Source: Massilia sp. IC2-477 | GTDB lineage: Bacteria > Pseudomonadota > Gammaproteobacteria > Burkholderiales > Burkholderiaceae_D | Length of the DNA stretch: 64,000 nt | Assembly: GCF_020707265.1 (NCBI RefSeq) | Contig: NZ_JAJFEQ010000004.1 | Coordinates: forward strand, 124,001 to 188,000 | Reading direction: 5' to 3' | Part shown: piece after piece, positions 26,580 to 35,571 of the stretch | Numbering within the stretch: position 1 is the stretch's first letter | Layout of the letters: each line of letters opens with the position of its first letter | Position numbers and translations under genes: made by a program | The notes under the pieces: generated by a model | Databases searched by the model: none | Seen by the model: only the letters and a program-made list of their open reading frames with translations | What the model was told of the DNA's origin: nothing

Positions 26580-28820
26580 ATGACCCAGGCACCCACCAAT
26601 CACCTCGACCTCAGCCGCTGCGCGGACGAACCGATCCGTACGCCGGGCAGCATCCAGCCGCATGGCTTCATGCTGACGCTGTCGCAGGCCCTCAGGGTGC
26701 AGCAGGCCAGTGCCAACCTCGAAAGCTGGGTCGGTATCCCGGCGCAGCACGTGGTCGGCCAGCCGCTGTCCGAGGTGGTAGGCGAGGCCGCTGCGGCCCG
26801 CATCGCCGCCGACATCGAGGCCAATCCGATCGCTTCGCGCCCGGTCTACCTCGGCACCGTGACGCCCCCGAACGGCGCTCACTTCGACGTGCTGGCCCAT
26901 GCCTGGGACAGCCTGCTAATCCTCGAATTCGAAGCGGTCGACCGGCGCCGCGCCGCCGACTTCCGCAACCTGTATCCGCTGATCGGCGACTTCCTGGTCA
27001 AGGTCAACCAGTCCGCCACGATTCCCGAACTGTCGGAACTGGCCGCGCGCCACGTGCGCGCGGTGACCGGCTTCGGCCGGGTGATGGTTTACCAGTTCGA
27101 CGCCGACGGCCACGGCCGCGTGCTGGCCGAATCGAAAGAAGACGGCTACGACTCCTACCTCGGCCAGCACTTCCCGGCCAGCGACGTGCCGGCCCAGGCG
27201 CGCGCCCTGTATACGCTGTCGCCGATCCGCCTGATCCAGGACGCCAACTATGAGCCGGCGGCCCTGGTGCCCGAGCTTAATCCGATCACCAGCCGGCGCA
27301 ACGACCTGTCCTTCGCGGCCCTGCGCAGCGTCTCGCCGATCCACCTGCAGTACATGCGCAACATGGGCACGCTGGCCTCGATGTCGGTCTCGCTGATCGT
27401 CAAGGGCCAGCTGTGGGGCCTGATCTCCTGCCACAACGCGACGCCCTGCCCGGTTTCGGTCGACAAGCGCACCGCCTGCGAACAGCTGGGACAGATCCTG
27501 GCGCTGTGCATCGAGTCGCGCGAGGACGCCAGCGAGCTGCAGTTCCGCCTCGACGTGCGCCGCATCATGGTCGAGATGCTGGGCCACCTGACCAAGGGCG
27601 CCGACTTCCTCGAGAACCTGAGCGGCGTGTTCCCCGAGCTGTTGCGCTTCGGGCGCGCGGGCGGGGTCGCGATCGTGGTCGACGACCGCGTGCTGACCTA
27701 CGGCGATACCCCGGACGAGCCGCAGATCCGTGCGCTGGCCTCGTGGCTGTCGGTGCACGGCCACAGCGAGGTGTTCCACACCGACCACCTGAAGGATGTT
27801 TATCCGGCCGGCGCCGACATGGTGCGCAACGCCAGCGGCCTGCTGGCGCTGCCGATCTCGCGCATCCACCAGCACTACCTGCTGTGGTTCCGCCCGGAGG
27901 TGGTGCAGACCATCGAATGGGCCGGCAACCCGCACGGCAAACTGGCCTCGCCCAGCGACCCGACCCAGCTCACGCCGCGCCTGAGCTTCCAGGCCTGGCG
28001 TGAGACCATCCACGGCCGCAGCCTGCCCTGGCACGTGGCCGAGGTCGAGCTGACGGTCGAATTCCGCACCGCGCTGCTCGGCATCGCGCTCGAGCGCGCC
28101 GAACAGATGGCCGAGCTGGCCGAGGAACTGGGCCGCGCCAACAAGGAACTGGAAGCCTTCTCGTACTCGGTCTCGCACGACCTGCGCGCACCGCTGCGCC
28201 ACATCGTCGGATTCTCCGACCTCCTGATCGAATCGGGCGGCGCGGAAGACCCGGAGCGGCGCCAGCGCTTCCTCAAGAACATCAAGGAATCGGCGCGCCT
28301 GGCCGGCAAGCTGGTGGACGACCTGCTGTCGTTCTCCCAGATGGGCCGCGCCGCGCTGCGTCCGACCACGGTCGACATGAACGACCTGGTCGCGGCCTGC
28401 ATCGACAAGCTCGGCATGGAAATGCAGGGACGTAACGTCGACTGGCACATCGAGCCGCTGCCTACCGTGTGGGCCGACCCGACCTTCCTGCACCTGGCGG
28501 TATTCAACCTGCTGTCGAATGCGGTGAAGTTCACCGGCGCGCGCGACCCGGCGGTCATCACCATCACCTCCGAAGAGAACGCCGACTTCACGATCTTCCA
28601 CGTGGCCGACAACGGCGCCGGCTTCAACATGGAGTACGTGCACAAGCTGTTCGGCGTGTTCCAGCGCCTGCACCGCATGGAAGACTTCCAGGGCACCGGC
28701 ATCGGCCTGGCCAACGTGCGCCGCATCGTCGAGCGCCACAACGGCCAGGTCTGGGCCGCGTCCGTCCCGGGAGAAGGCGCGACCTTCTCCTTCAGTATCC
28801 CGAAACATCCATCCCACTGA
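26580..28820 (+). CDS. Bacteriophytochrome sensor histidine kinase
   Basis: 746 residues from ATG 26580. N-terminal PAS with the biliverdin-linking Cys14 in DLSRCADEPIRTPGSIQPHG, the standard bacteriophytochrome position. GAF (about 140-310) with FPASDVPAQARALY and HLQYMRNMGTLASMSVSL; PHY (about 320-500) with the tongue motif PRLSFQAWRETIHGRS. Then HisKA (SYSVSHDLRAPL, phospho-His about 533) and HATPase_c (NLLSNAVKF, ADNGAGFNME, GTGIGLANVRRI). It has no receiver of its own; a single-domain response regulator follows after 8 bp and is the evident partner. It should be a red/far-red photoreceptor kinase using biliverdin. No heme oxygenase gene is in the window. Confidence 0.96.
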   Translation: MTQAPTNHLDLSRCADEPIRTPGSIQPHGFMLTLSQALRVQQASANLESWVGIPAQHVVGQPLSEVVGEAAAARIAADIEANPIASRPVYLGTVTPPNGAHFDVLAHAWDSLLILEFEAVDRRRAADFRNLYPLIGDFLVKVNQSATIPELSELAARHVRAVTGFGRVMVYQFDADGHGRVLAESKEDGYDSYLGQHFPASDVPAQARALYTLSPIRLIQDANYEPAALVPELNPITSRRNDLSFAALRSVSPIHLQYMRNMGTLASMSVSLIVKGQLWGLISCHNATPCPVSVDKRTACEQLGQILALCIESREDASELQFRLDVRRIMVEMLGHLTKGADFLENLSGVFPELLRFGRAGGVAIVVDDRVLTYGDTPDEPQIRALASWLSVHGHSEVFHTDHLKDVYPAGADMVRNASGLLALPISRIHQHYLLWFRPEVVQTIEWAGNPHGKLASPSDPTQLTPRLSFQAWRETIHGRSLPWHVAEVELTVEFRTALLGIALERAEQMAELAEELGRANKELEAFSYSVSHDLRAPLRHIVGFSDLLIESGGAEDPERRQRFLKNIKESARLAGKLVDDLLSFSQMGRAALRPTTVDMNDLVAACIDKLGMEMQGRNVDWHIEPLPTVWADPTFLHLAVFNLLSNAVKFTGARDPAVITITSEENADFTIFHVADNGAGFNMEYVHKLFGVFQRLHRMEDFQGTGIGLANVRRIVERHNGQVWAASVPGEGATFSFSIPKHPSH

Positions 28821-28828
28821 GGCCAAGA

Positions 28829-29284
28829 ATGCTCAAGCCCATCCTCCTCGTCGAAGACAATCCGAACGACCTCGAACTGACCCTGATCGCGCTGGCCAAG
28901 AGCCAGCTGGCGAACGAGGTGGTGGTCGTGCGCGACGGCGCGGAGGCGCTCGACTACCTGCACCGCCGCGGCGAATTCCGCCAGCGCGTGGTGGGCAACC
29001 CGGCCGTGATCCTGCTCGACTTGAAGCTGCCCAAGGTGGATGGACTGGAAGTGCTGAAGGAAATCCGCGAGACCGAGGCGCTCAAGAGCATCCCGGTGGT
29101 GATGCTGACCTCTTCGAAAGAAGAGCAGGACGTCATCCGCAGCTACGAACTGGGCGTGAACGCCTACGTGGTCAAGCCGGTGGACTTTGCCGAGTTCGTG
29201 CGCGCGATCGCCGACCTCGGGATCTTCTGGGCGGTCCTGAACGAACCGCCGCCGGGCTCGCGCCGTTACGTCAAGCCCAAGTGA
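28829..29284 (+). CDS. Single-domain response regulator (Rcp1-like), partner of the phytochrome
   Basis: 151 residues, ATG 28829, 8 bp after the phytochrome stop. A receiver domain only: acidic pocket LVEDNPNDLE, phospho-Asp in ILLDLKLPKVDGLE, VVMLTSSKEEQD and Lys in VVKPVDFAEF. The NPNDLELT opening and the extra loop after the third strand (RRGEFRQRVVGNP) are typical of Rcp1-type regulators paired with phytochromes. Having no output domain, it likely passes phosphate to another protein, for example one of the hybrid kinases around it, or acts by protein binding. Its last 19 bp overlap the end of the convergent kinase gene. Confidence 0.94.
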   Translation: MLKPILLVEDNPNDLELTLIALAKSQLANEVVVVRDGAEALDYLHRRGEFRQRVVGNPAVILLDLKLPKVDGLEVLKEIRETEALKSIPVVMLTSSKEEQDVIRSYELGVNAYVVKPVDFAEFVRAIADLGIFWAVLNEPPPGSRRYVKPK

Positions 29285-30912
29285 GCTGGCCGGCCTGAAG
29301 CGCCGGCATGCTGTCCGCGCTTCGCGCGGCGCAGCAGGTGACGGATGCGCGCGCTCAGCGCGTCTGGATGGTAGGGCTTCTGCAGCAGGTGCACCGACGC
29401 GTCCAGCTTGCCTTCGTGCGTCAGCACGCCTTCGGCATAGCCCGAGGTGTACAGCACCTGCGCATACGGCAGCCGGCGGCGCACGATCTCGCCCAGCTGC
29501 AGGCTGCTGACCGGCCCCGGCATGATCACGTCGGAAAACACCAGGTCGATGTGGCGGCCGCTCTCGATGATCTTCACCGCCGCCTGCGCGTCCTCCGCCT
29601 CCAGCACGTCGTAACCCAGCGCTGACAGGATGCCGCAGGTCGAGCTGCGCACGTCCGGCTCGTCCTCGACCACCAGGATGGTCTCCAGACCGCCGGCCAG
29701 TGGCGCGCTGTGCACGGGTTCGAGCGCGGCGGGCGCCGCGTCGCTGCGCGGCAGGTAGATGCGCACGCTGGTGCCCTGCCCGACCTCGCTGCGCAGCACG
29801 ATCTCGCCGCCCGACTGCTTCACGAAGCCATAGGCCATCGACAGGCCCAGGCCCGTGCCCTGTCCGGTCGGCTTGGTGGTGAAGAAGGGTTCGAAGGCGC
29901 GCTGCAGGACTTCCTGCGGCATGCCCTTGCCGGTATCACGTACCTCGATCATCACGAAATTCCCCTGCGGGACTTCGGGCGGCAGCTCGGGGCCGGCATT
30001 GACGTTACAGGCGCGGATCGTCAGGGTGCCGCTGCCCGCCATGGCGTCGCGCGCGTTGATGGCCAGGTTCAGCAGCACGTTGTTGAGCTGGTTGGGATCG
30101 ACCATGGTGCTACCCAGGCCCGGTTCGATCTCGGTGACGACGCGCGCGCTGGGACCGAGCACGCGGCGCATCATGTCGTCCATTTCGCGCAGCAGGTGGC
30201 CGGGATCGACCACCACCGACTGCAGCGGCTGGCGGCGCGCGAAGGCCAGCAGGTGCGCGGCCAGCTTGGCGCCGCGCTCGACGCCCGACAGGGCCATGTC
30301 GACGCGGCTCCTGGCGCTGTCGTTCAGGTTGCCGACCAGCTTGAGCAGCTGCAGGTTGCCGCCGATGATCTGCAGGACGTTGTTGAAGTCGTGGGCGACG
30401 CCGCCGGTGAGCTGGCCGATCGCTTCCATCTTTTGCGCCTGGTGCAGCGCCGACTGGCTGGCGGCCAGCTGCTCCTGGCTCACGCGCAGCGAAGCAAACG
30501 CCGCGTCGCGCTGGCGCCGCGCGATGCAGGCGCCGCTGTGGTAGCGCACGCGCGCCACCAGCTCGCGCGGGTCGGGCCACTTGACCAGGTAATCGTTGGC
30601 GCCGGCGGCAAAGGCGCGCGCCTTGATGTCGGGATCGTCTTCGGAGGACAGCACGATGACGGGCACGTCTTCGGTGTCTGGATGGGCGCGCAGGCGCGCG
30701 GTGACCTCGAAACCGTCGAGGTCGGGCATGCGCAGGTCGACCAGCACGACCGTGGCCTTGACCTCGCGCGCCACTTCCACGGCACGCGCCGGGCTCGACT
30801 CGTAACATAGGGTGTGACCGACGCAGCCCTGCAGTCCGTGCGCGATGATGTCCTGCGCAAAGGGTTCATCATCGATGAGGAGAACGGAACATTCTGGGCG
30901 ATCGTCAATCAT
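29266..30912 (-). CDS. Receiver-histidine kinase-receiver hybrid protein
   Basis: 548 residues. N-terminal receiver (VLLIDDEPFAQDI, phospho-Asp in VLVDLRMPDLDGFE, Lys in YLVKWPDP), a linker helix, HisKA (MEAIGQLTGGVAHDFNNVL), HATPase_c (NLAINARDAMAGSG, RDTGKGMP, GTGLGLSMAYGF) and a C-terminal receiver (LVVEDEPDVRS, LVFSDVIMPGPVSS, LQKPYHPDAL). It has no sensor domain and no membrane segment. A kinase controlled through its own N-terminal receiver fits a relay fed by another kinase, plausibly the phytochrome pair next door. Its kinase core is close to that of the gene at 24478-26385. Its end overlaps the Rcp1-like gene tail to tail. Confidence 0.93.
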   Translation of the reverse strand: MIDDRPECSVLLIDDEPFAQDIIAHGLQGCVGHTLCYESSPARAVEVAREVKATVVLVDLRMPDLDGFEVTARLRAHPDTEDVPVIVLSSEDDPDIKARAFAAGANDYLVKWPDPRELVARVRYHSGACIARRQRDAAFASLRVSQEQLAASQSALHQAQKMEAIGQLTGGVAHDFNNVLQIIGGNLQLLKLVGNLNDSARSRVDMALSGVERGAKLAAHLLAFARRQPLQSVVVDPGHLLREMDDMMRRVLGPSARVVTEIEPGLGSTMVDPNQLNNVLLNLAINARDAMAGSGTLTIRACNVNAGPELPPEVPQGNFVMIEVRDTGKGMPQEVLQRAFEPFFTTKPTGQGTGLGLSMAYGFVKQSGGEIVLRSEVGQGTSVRIYLPRSDAAPAALEPVHSAPLAGGLETILVVEDEPDVRSSTCGILSALGYDVLEAEDAQAAVKIIESGRHIDLVFSDVIMPGPVSSLQLGEIVRRRLPYAQVLYTSGYAEGVLTHEGKLDASVHLLQKPYHPDALSARIRHLLRRAKRGQHAGASGRPAHLGLT

Positions 30913-31072
30913 TGCGGCAGGCTCACTGATGCGTCACGATCTTGCAAAAAGGTAAGCATTGATTCTACTACATTACCGTGCGCACGCGCACATTTAACAA
31001 TTCTGAACAGTGCGCGCGTCTTTACACGGCGTCGATCTTGTAAAGTGACGAATCTGCCGCCATGTTTCCGGC

Positions 31073-31402
31073 ATGCCCAAACGCCGCCCGGAACCGATCA
31101 GCGATGAGCCAGTGCCCGACGCCCACTGCCCCCTGTGCGGCCGTCTGCTCGGGACCGTCAACATCGACCGCCACCACCTGATCCCGAAGACCTTCAAGGG
31201 CAAGGAACAGTTCCCGATCCATAAGATCTGCCACCGCAAGATCCATTCGGCCTTCACCGAGCGCGAGCTGCTGCAGACCTATCACACCTGGGACGCCCTG
31301 CGCGAACACGAGGACATCCGCAGCTTCATTGACTGGGTGGCGAAGAAGCCGTCCGACTTCTATACTCGTACCTATACCTCGAACAAGAAGAAGTACCGCT
31401 AG
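31073..31402 (+). CDS. Small HNH-endonuclease-like protein
   Basis: 109 residues. Zinc-type CPLCGR, then DRHHLIPKTFKGKEQF (His-His of the HNH motif), ICHRKIHSAFTERELL (His at the third HNH position) and a basic C-terminus TSNKKKYR. This is an HNH nuclease fold reduced to its core. The cellular role is unknown. It is 21 bp upstream of the YeeE/YedE genes and likely co-transcribed with them. The 160-bp gap before it (30913-31072), shared with the divergent kinase, holds no clear element. Confidence 0.8.
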   Translation: MPKRRPEPISDEPVPDAHCPLCGRLLGTVNIDRHHLIPKTFKGKEQFPIHKICHRKIHSAFTERELLQTYHTWDALREHEDIRSFIDWVAKKPSDFYTRTYTSNKKKYR

Positions 31403-31423
31403 CACCATGCGCAGGAGCTCGCC

Positions 31424-31855
31424 ATGCAGGTCGACTGGGCCCACTTTACACCCTGGAGTTCGCTCGCGGGCGGTCTGCTGATCGGCGCCGGCGTCGCCCT
31501 GTGCGTGCTGCTGGCCGGGCGCGTGGCCGGGATCAGCGGCATCGTCGGCGGCCTGCTGCGTCCGCGCCCGGGCGAGACCGGCTGGCGCCTGGCCTTCCTG
31601 GCCGGCCTGCTGGCCGCCCCGCTGGCCTGGGGCCTGTTCGCGCCCTTGCCCATGGGCCGCGTCGAGGCCGGCCTGCCGCTGCTGGCGCTCGCCGGCCTGC
31701 TGGTCGGCGTCGGCACCCGCTACGGCTCCGGCTGCACCAGCGGCCATGGCATCTGCGGCCTGTCGCGCGGCTCGCCGCGCTCGGTCGCCGCCACCCTTGC
31801 CTTCATGGCGGCCGGCTTCGCTACCGTCTACCTGGCGCGCCACCTGCTGCCATGA
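31424..31855 (+). CDS. YeeE/YedE-family membrane protein, first half-transporter
   Basis: 143 residues and very hydrophobic, with about four helices. The family signature GSGCTSGHGICGLSRGSPRS contains the conserved Cys and Gly pair; YeeE/YedE (TsuA-like) proteins import thiosulfate or related sulfur species through cysteine relays. In larger homologues two such halves are fused; here the second half is the next gene, overlapping as ATGA at 31852-31855. The physiological substrate is inferred from the family only. Confidence 0.88.
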   Translation: MQVDWAHFTPWSSLAGGLLIGAGVALCVLLAGRVAGISGIVGGLLRPRPGETGWRLAFLAGLLAAPLAWGLFAPLPMGRVEAGLPLLALAGLLVGVGTRYGSGCTSGHGICGLSRGSPRSVAATLAFMAAGFATVYLARHLLP

Positions 31856-32265
31856 AGCTCGTCTTCGTCCTCCTTGCCGGCTTCGTGTTCGGCACCGGGC
31901 TGGTGGTGTCAGGCCTGGCCGATCCCGCCAAGGTGCTCGCCTTCCTCGACCTGGCAGGCAGGTGGGACCCGTCGCTGCTGTTCACCATGGGCGGCGCGCT
32001 GCTGGTGGCCTGGCCGGCCTTTGCCTGGGCCAGCCGGCGCGGCCGCACGCTGGCGGGCGGCCCGCTGCACCTGCCGCAGAAAGGGAATGTCGATCGCCGC
32101 CTCATACTCGGCAGCCTGGTGTTCGGCATCGGCTGGGGACTGGCCGGCTACTGCCCCGGACCGGCGGTGGTCTCGCTGGCCTGGGGCGGGGTCAAGCCCT
32201 TGATGTTCGTGGGCGCCATGATCGCCGGGATGGCTTTATACGAGCTGCTTGAAAAAAGGCGCTGA
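31852..32265 (+). CDS. YeeE/YedE-family (DUF6691) membrane protein, second half-transporter
   Basis: 137 residues with four predicted helices. N-terminal FVLLAGFVFGTGLVVSGLADP with the conserved G-x-G and SGL, and a second motif GIGWGLAGYCPGPAVVSLAWG containing the conserved Cys. It is translationally coupled to the first half (ATGA). Together the pair should make one inner-membrane sulfur-compound channel. The product ends at ELLEKRR, 70 bp before the amidase. Confidence 0.9.
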   Translation: MKLVFVLLAGFVFGTGLVVSGLADPAKVLAFLDLAGRWDPSLLFTMGGALLVAWPAFAWASRRGRTLAGGPLHLPQKGNVDRRLILGSLVFGIGWGLAGYCPGPAVVSLAWGGVKPLMFVGAMIAGMALYELLEKRR

Positions 32266-32335
32266 GCAGGCTTTTCCTTGACAAGACCCGGCGCACCGGA
32301 TTTCATCATGAGCAAGTTCAACAACAGGCTTGCCG

Positions 32336-33835
32336 ATGGAATTCAACGACTATCTCCAGCATGACGCCACCGCCCTCGCCGCCCTCGTCGCCCGCGGCGA
32401 GGTGAGTCCGCAGGAACTGCTGGATGCCGCGCTGGCGCGCCAGGCCCGGGTACACGGCCGGGTCAACGCGGTGGTGCGGCTGATGCAGGACGAAGCGCGG
32501 CGCCAGTTGCAAGGTCCGCTGCAGGGTCCCTTCGCCGGCGTGCCCTTCCTGCTCAAGGACACGCTGCAGGATTACGCCGGCGTGCCCACCACCAACGCCA
32601 GCCGCGCCATGCGCGCCCACGTCCCGCAGCAGCATGCGGCGGTGGTGCGGCGCTATCTTGGCGCCGGCCTGGTCGTCTTCGGCAAGACCAACCTGCCCGA
32701 GTTCGCACTCAAGGGCGTGACCGATCCCGAGCTGTTCGGCCGCACCAGCAATCCCTGGAACCTGGACCACACGCCGGGCGGCTCGAGCGGCGGCGCGGCC
32801 GCGGCGGTAGCGGCAGGCATCGTGCCGATGGCGGCCGGGAACGACGGCGGCGGCTCGATCCGCATCCCTGCTGCCTGCTGCGGCCTGTTCGGGCTGCGGC
32901 CCTCGCGTGGACGGGTCTCAAGCGGCCCGGACGTGGGCGAAGTCTGGTTCGGCGCCTCGAGCGAAGGCGTGCTCTCGCGCAGCGTGCGCGATTCCGCACG
33001 CGCGCTCGACCTGCTGCAGGGCGCCGAGCCGGGCGATCCCTTCGTCATCGCCCCGCCCGCCGCGCCCTATGCGGAACTGATGCGGCGCGATCCAGGCCGC
33101 CTGCGCATCGGCTTCACGGCCGCGTCGCCGATCGGTACCGAGGTGCATCCGGAAGCCGAGGCCGCGGTGCGCCATGCGGCCAGGCTGCTGCAGGGACTGG
33201 GACATGAAGTGGAAGAAGCCGCGCCCGAGATCGACGGCGCGGCGCTGGCGACCAGCTACCTGCACGTCTACTTCGGCCAGGTGCCCTCGCTGGTGGCGCG
33301 CATGAAAGCGCTGGGCGCCAGCGGCGGCGAACCGGAGCTCATGACGCGCCTGCTGGTCACGCTCGGCAGCGCAATCAGGGCGCCGGCATTGACGACCCAG
33401 CTGGCGCAGTGGAACGGCTTTGCACGCGCGCTCGGGCGCTTTCACCAGCGCTACGACATGCTGCTCACGCCGACGCTGGCACACCCGCCAATCAGGCACG
33501 GCACCGGCGACCTGCCGCCGGCGCAGCAGGCGCTGCTGGGCTTCCTCCAGCGCACCGGCATGCTCGGCCTGCTGGCGCGCCTGGGGCTGCTCGACAGCAC
33601 CGTACAGCAAATCGCGCGCGACAACCTGCGCTACGTGCCCTTCACCCAGCTGTCGAACCTGACGGGAACGCCCTCGATGTCGGTGCCCTTGCACTGGACG
33701 GCAGACGGGTTGCCGCTGGGCGTGCAGTTCGTGGCGCCCTTTGGTGCGGAAGACCGGCTGCTGCAGCTGGCGCACCAGCTGGAAGGCGCGCAGCCCTGGT
33801 TCGACCGCCTGCCTGCCATGACGCGCGACGAATGA
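32336..33835 (+). CDS. Amidase (amidase signature family)
   Basis: 499 residues; ATG 32336 is preferred to TTG 32330. The Ser-cisSer-Lys triad of the family is visible: Lys in FLLKDTLQD, cis-Ser in TPGGSSGGAAAA and nucleophile Ser in GNDGGGSIRIPA. The full-length fold ends with LPLGVQFVAPFGAEDRLLQLA. GatA is ruled out as a likely role because no gatB/gatC neighbours exist and motifs fit the broad 6-aminohexanoate/aryl-acylamidase-like group. It is a cytosolic amide hydrolase of unknown substrate. It is convergent with the first tRNA-Asn. Confidence 0.9.
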   Translation: MEFNDYLQHDATALAALVARGEVSPQELLDAALARQARVHGRVNAVVRLMQDEARRQLQGPLQGPFAGVPFLLKDTLQDYAGVPTTNASRAMRAHVPQQHAAVVRRYLGAGLVVFGKTNLPEFALKGVTDPELFGRTSNPWNLDHTPGGSSGGAAAAVAAGIVPMAAGNDGGGSIRIPAACCGLFGLRPSRGRVSSGPDVGEVWFGASSEGVLSRSVRDSARALDLLQGAEPGDPFVIAPPAAPYAELMRRDPGRLRIGFTAASPIGTEVHPEAEAAVRHAARLLQGLGHEVEEAAPEIDGAALATSYLHVYFGQVPSLVARMKALGASGGEPELMTRLLVTLGSAIRAPALTTQLAQWNGFARALGRFHQRYDMLLTPTLAHPPIRHGTGDLPPAQQALLGFLQRTGMLGLLARLGLLDSTVQQIARDNLRYVPFTQLSNLTGTPSMSVPLHWTADGLPLGVQFVAPFGAEDRLLQLAHQLEGAQPWFDRLPAMTRDE

Positions 33836-33850
33836 CTTACAGGTAGAAAT

Positions 33851-33880
33851 AAAAAAGGGCCGCGTCTACACGCGGCCCTT
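33851..33880 (-). terminator. Intrinsic terminator of tRNA-Asn copy 1
   Basis: Read on the minus strand: AGGGCCGCGT-GTAG-ACGCGGCCCT followed by a T-run (plus-strand A-tract 33851-33856). It could also end the convergent amidase transcript. Confidence 0.85.
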
Positions 33881-33887
33881 CGTATTC

Positions 33888-33963
33888 TGGCTCCCCGACC
33901 TGGACTCGAACCAGGGACCTGCGGATTAACAGTCCGTCGCTCTACCGACTGAGCTATCAGGGA
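33888..33963 (-). tRNA. tRNA-Asn (GTT), copy 1
   Basis: 76 nt with encoded CCA. The acceptor stem 5'-TCCCTGA pairs with TCGGGGA; D-arm GCTCAGTCGGTAGAGC; anticodon loop CTGTTAA (anticodon GTT); T-arm GGTTCGAGTCC. The sequence is identical to copies at 35428 and 36455. It has its own promoter and terminator. Confidence 0.98.
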
Positions 33964-33974
33964 AAAGAGGCCGC

Positions 33975-34003
33975 ATTATAGCGAGCGCTTTTGGATTTGA
34001 CCA
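33975..34003 (-). promoter_or_regulatory. Promoter of tRNA-Asn copy 1
   Basis: TGGTCA (34003-33998), 17-bp spacer, TATAAT (33980-33975), 11 bp before the tRNA 5' end. Confidence 0.75.
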
Positions 34004-34085
34004 GTGCTTTTCGTAAAGTAGTTGGGTCGGCGACGGGCGATCGGCGCCTTTGCTATAGTCGTCACTTTGCTTTCCGATCAAGACC

Positions 34086-35294
34086 ATGACAATGCCACGC
34101 CTCTTCGGTACGCCGCTCTCCCCTTCCGCCACCAAGGTCATGCTGCTCGGCTCCGGCGAGCTCGGCAAGGAAGTGATCATCGCCCTGCAGCGCCTGGGCG
34201 TGGAAACCATCGCGGTCGACCGCTATCCCAACGCGCCCGGCCACCAGGTGGCCCACCGCGCCCATGTGATCGACATGACCGACGGCGCCGCCCTGTCGGC
34301 GCTGATCGCGCTGGAAAAGCCGGATCTCGTGGTGCCGGAGATCGAAGCCATCGCTACCGAGACCCTGTTCGCGCTGGAGCAAAGCGGCAGGATCACCTGC
34401 ATCCCGACCGCGCGCGCCGCGATGCTGACCATGAACCGCGAAGGCATCCGCCGCCTGGCCGCCGAAGAGCTCGGCCTGCCGACCTCGCCCTACCGCTTCG
34501 CCAGCAGCCTGGAAGAACTGGAACAGGCTTGCGCCGCGGTGGGCTTCCCGTGCGTGGTAAAACCGGTGATGTCCTCGTCCGGCAAGGGCCAGTCCAAGCT
34601 CGACAGCGCGGCGGATGTCACCACCGCCTGGGAATACGCGGCCGCCGGCGGACGCGTCGATGCCGGCCGCGTGATCGCGGAAGGCTTCATCGACTTCGAC
34701 TATGAAATCACGCTGCTCACGGTGCGCTCGATCGGCACCGACGGCGCGATCGAAACCAGCTTCTGCGCGCCGATCGGCCACAAGCAGGTGCAGGGAGACT
34801 ACGTCGAATCCTGGCAGCCGCATCCGATGACGTCCGCCGCGCTGGAACGTGCGCGCGACATCGCGGCCAAGGTAACGGCCGACCTGGGCGGCTGCGGCGT
34901 GTTCGGGGTCGAGCTCTTCGTCAAGGGCGACATGGTGTGGTTCTCGGAAGTGAGCCCGCGTCCGCACGACACCGGCATGGTGACCATGGCCAGCCAGGTG
35001 CAGAGCGAGTTCGAGCTGCACGCCAGGGCCGTACTCGGCCTGCCGGTGGACGTGTCGCTGCGCGCACCGGGCGCCTCTGCCGTGATCTACGGCCAGCATG
35101 AGGCCGCAGGCATCGCTTTCGAAGGCGTGGCCGATGCGCTGCGCGTGCCGGGCGCCGACCTGCGCTTGTTCGGCAAGCCCGAGTCGTTCGCACGCCGCCG
35201 CATGGGGGTGGCGCTGGCGACCGCGGAGGATGTGGACACTGCGCGCCAGCGTGCGCTGGAAGCGGCGTCGCGCGTCAAACCCGTGGTGCGCTGA
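34086..35294 (+). CDS. purT: Formate-dependent phosphoribosylglycinamide formyltransferase (GAR transformylase 2)
   Basis: 402 residues. An ATP-grasp enzyme that makes formyl-GAR from GAR, formate and ATP in purine synthesis, bypassing folate. It has the PurT N-terminus [23 protein letters not shown]-binding [49 protein letters not shown] and the C-terminal [20 protein letters not shown]. Length is normal. It is flanked on both sides by tRNA-Asn/terminator units in the opposite orientation, a direct-repeat arrangement that could permit loss of the gene by recombination. Confidence 0.98.
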   Translation: MTMPRLFGTPLSPSATKVMLLGSGELGKEVIIALQRLGVETIAVDRYPNAPGHQVAHRAHVIDMTDGAALSALIALEKPDLVVPEIEAIATETLFALEQSGRITCIPTARAAMLTMNREGIRRLAAEELGLPTSPYRFASSLEELEQACAAVGFPCVVKPVMSSSGKGQSKLDSAADVTTAWEYAAAGGRVDAGRVIAEGFIDFDYEITLLTVRSIGTDGAIETSFCAPIGHKQVQGDYVESWQPHPMTSAALERARDIAAKVTADLGGCGVFGVELFVKGDMVWFSEVSPRPHDTGMVTMASQVQSEFELHARAVLGLPVDVSLRAPGASAVIYGQHEAAGIAFEGVADALRVPGADLRLFGKPESFARRRMGVALATAEDVDTARQRALEAASRVKPVVR

Positions 35295-35391
35295 GCAGGC
35301 TGACAAGAGCGTAAATTCGGGCGGTGTGGCGCCTGCTCACATCGCCGCTTTCTTGTCACGAGGAATGACCTTGCCCAAGGCGCAGCAAAAC

Positions 35392-35420
35392 AAAAAGGGC
35401 CGCATTCACATGCGGCCCTT
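35392..35420 (-). terminator. Intrinsic terminator of tRNA-Asn copy 2
   Basis: Minus strand AGGGCCGCAT-GTGA-ATGCGGCCCT followed by T-run; nearly the same as the copy 1 terminator. It may serve purT from the other side. Confidence 0.85.
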
Positions 35421-35427
35421 CGAATTC

Positions 35428-35503
35428 TGGCTCCCCGACCTGGACTCGAACCAGGGACCTGCGGATTAACAGTCCGTCGCTCTACCGACTGAGCTATCAG
35501 GGA
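35428..35503 (-). tRNA. tRNA-Asn (GTT), copy 2
   Basis: 76 nt, identical to copies 1 and 3, CCA encoded, anticodon GTT. The upstream AGAGGCCGTATTATAGC-AGCGCTTTT segment also matches copy 1, so the duplicated unit includes the promoter. Confidence 0.98.
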
Positions 35504-35514
35504 TTAGAGGCCGT

Positions 35515-35543
35515 ATTATAGCAGCGCTTTTCAATTTGGCGAA
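35515..35543 (-). promoter_or_regulatory. Promoter of tRNA-Asn copy 2
   Basis: TTCGCC (35543-35538), 17-bp spacer, TATAAT (35520-35515). Confidence 0.7.
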
Positions 35544-35571
35544 GCCCTGCGCTATCGAAAGGCAACTTTTC

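Noticed and set aside
32336..33835. GatA subunit of Asp/Glu-tRNA amidotransferase
   Set aside because: No gatB or gatC nearby and the sequence outside the triad resembles general amidases.
35400..35469. Short coding sequence ending FWLPDLDSNQGPAD
   Set aside because: This is the well-known false protein made by reading through tRNA-Asn and its terminator.
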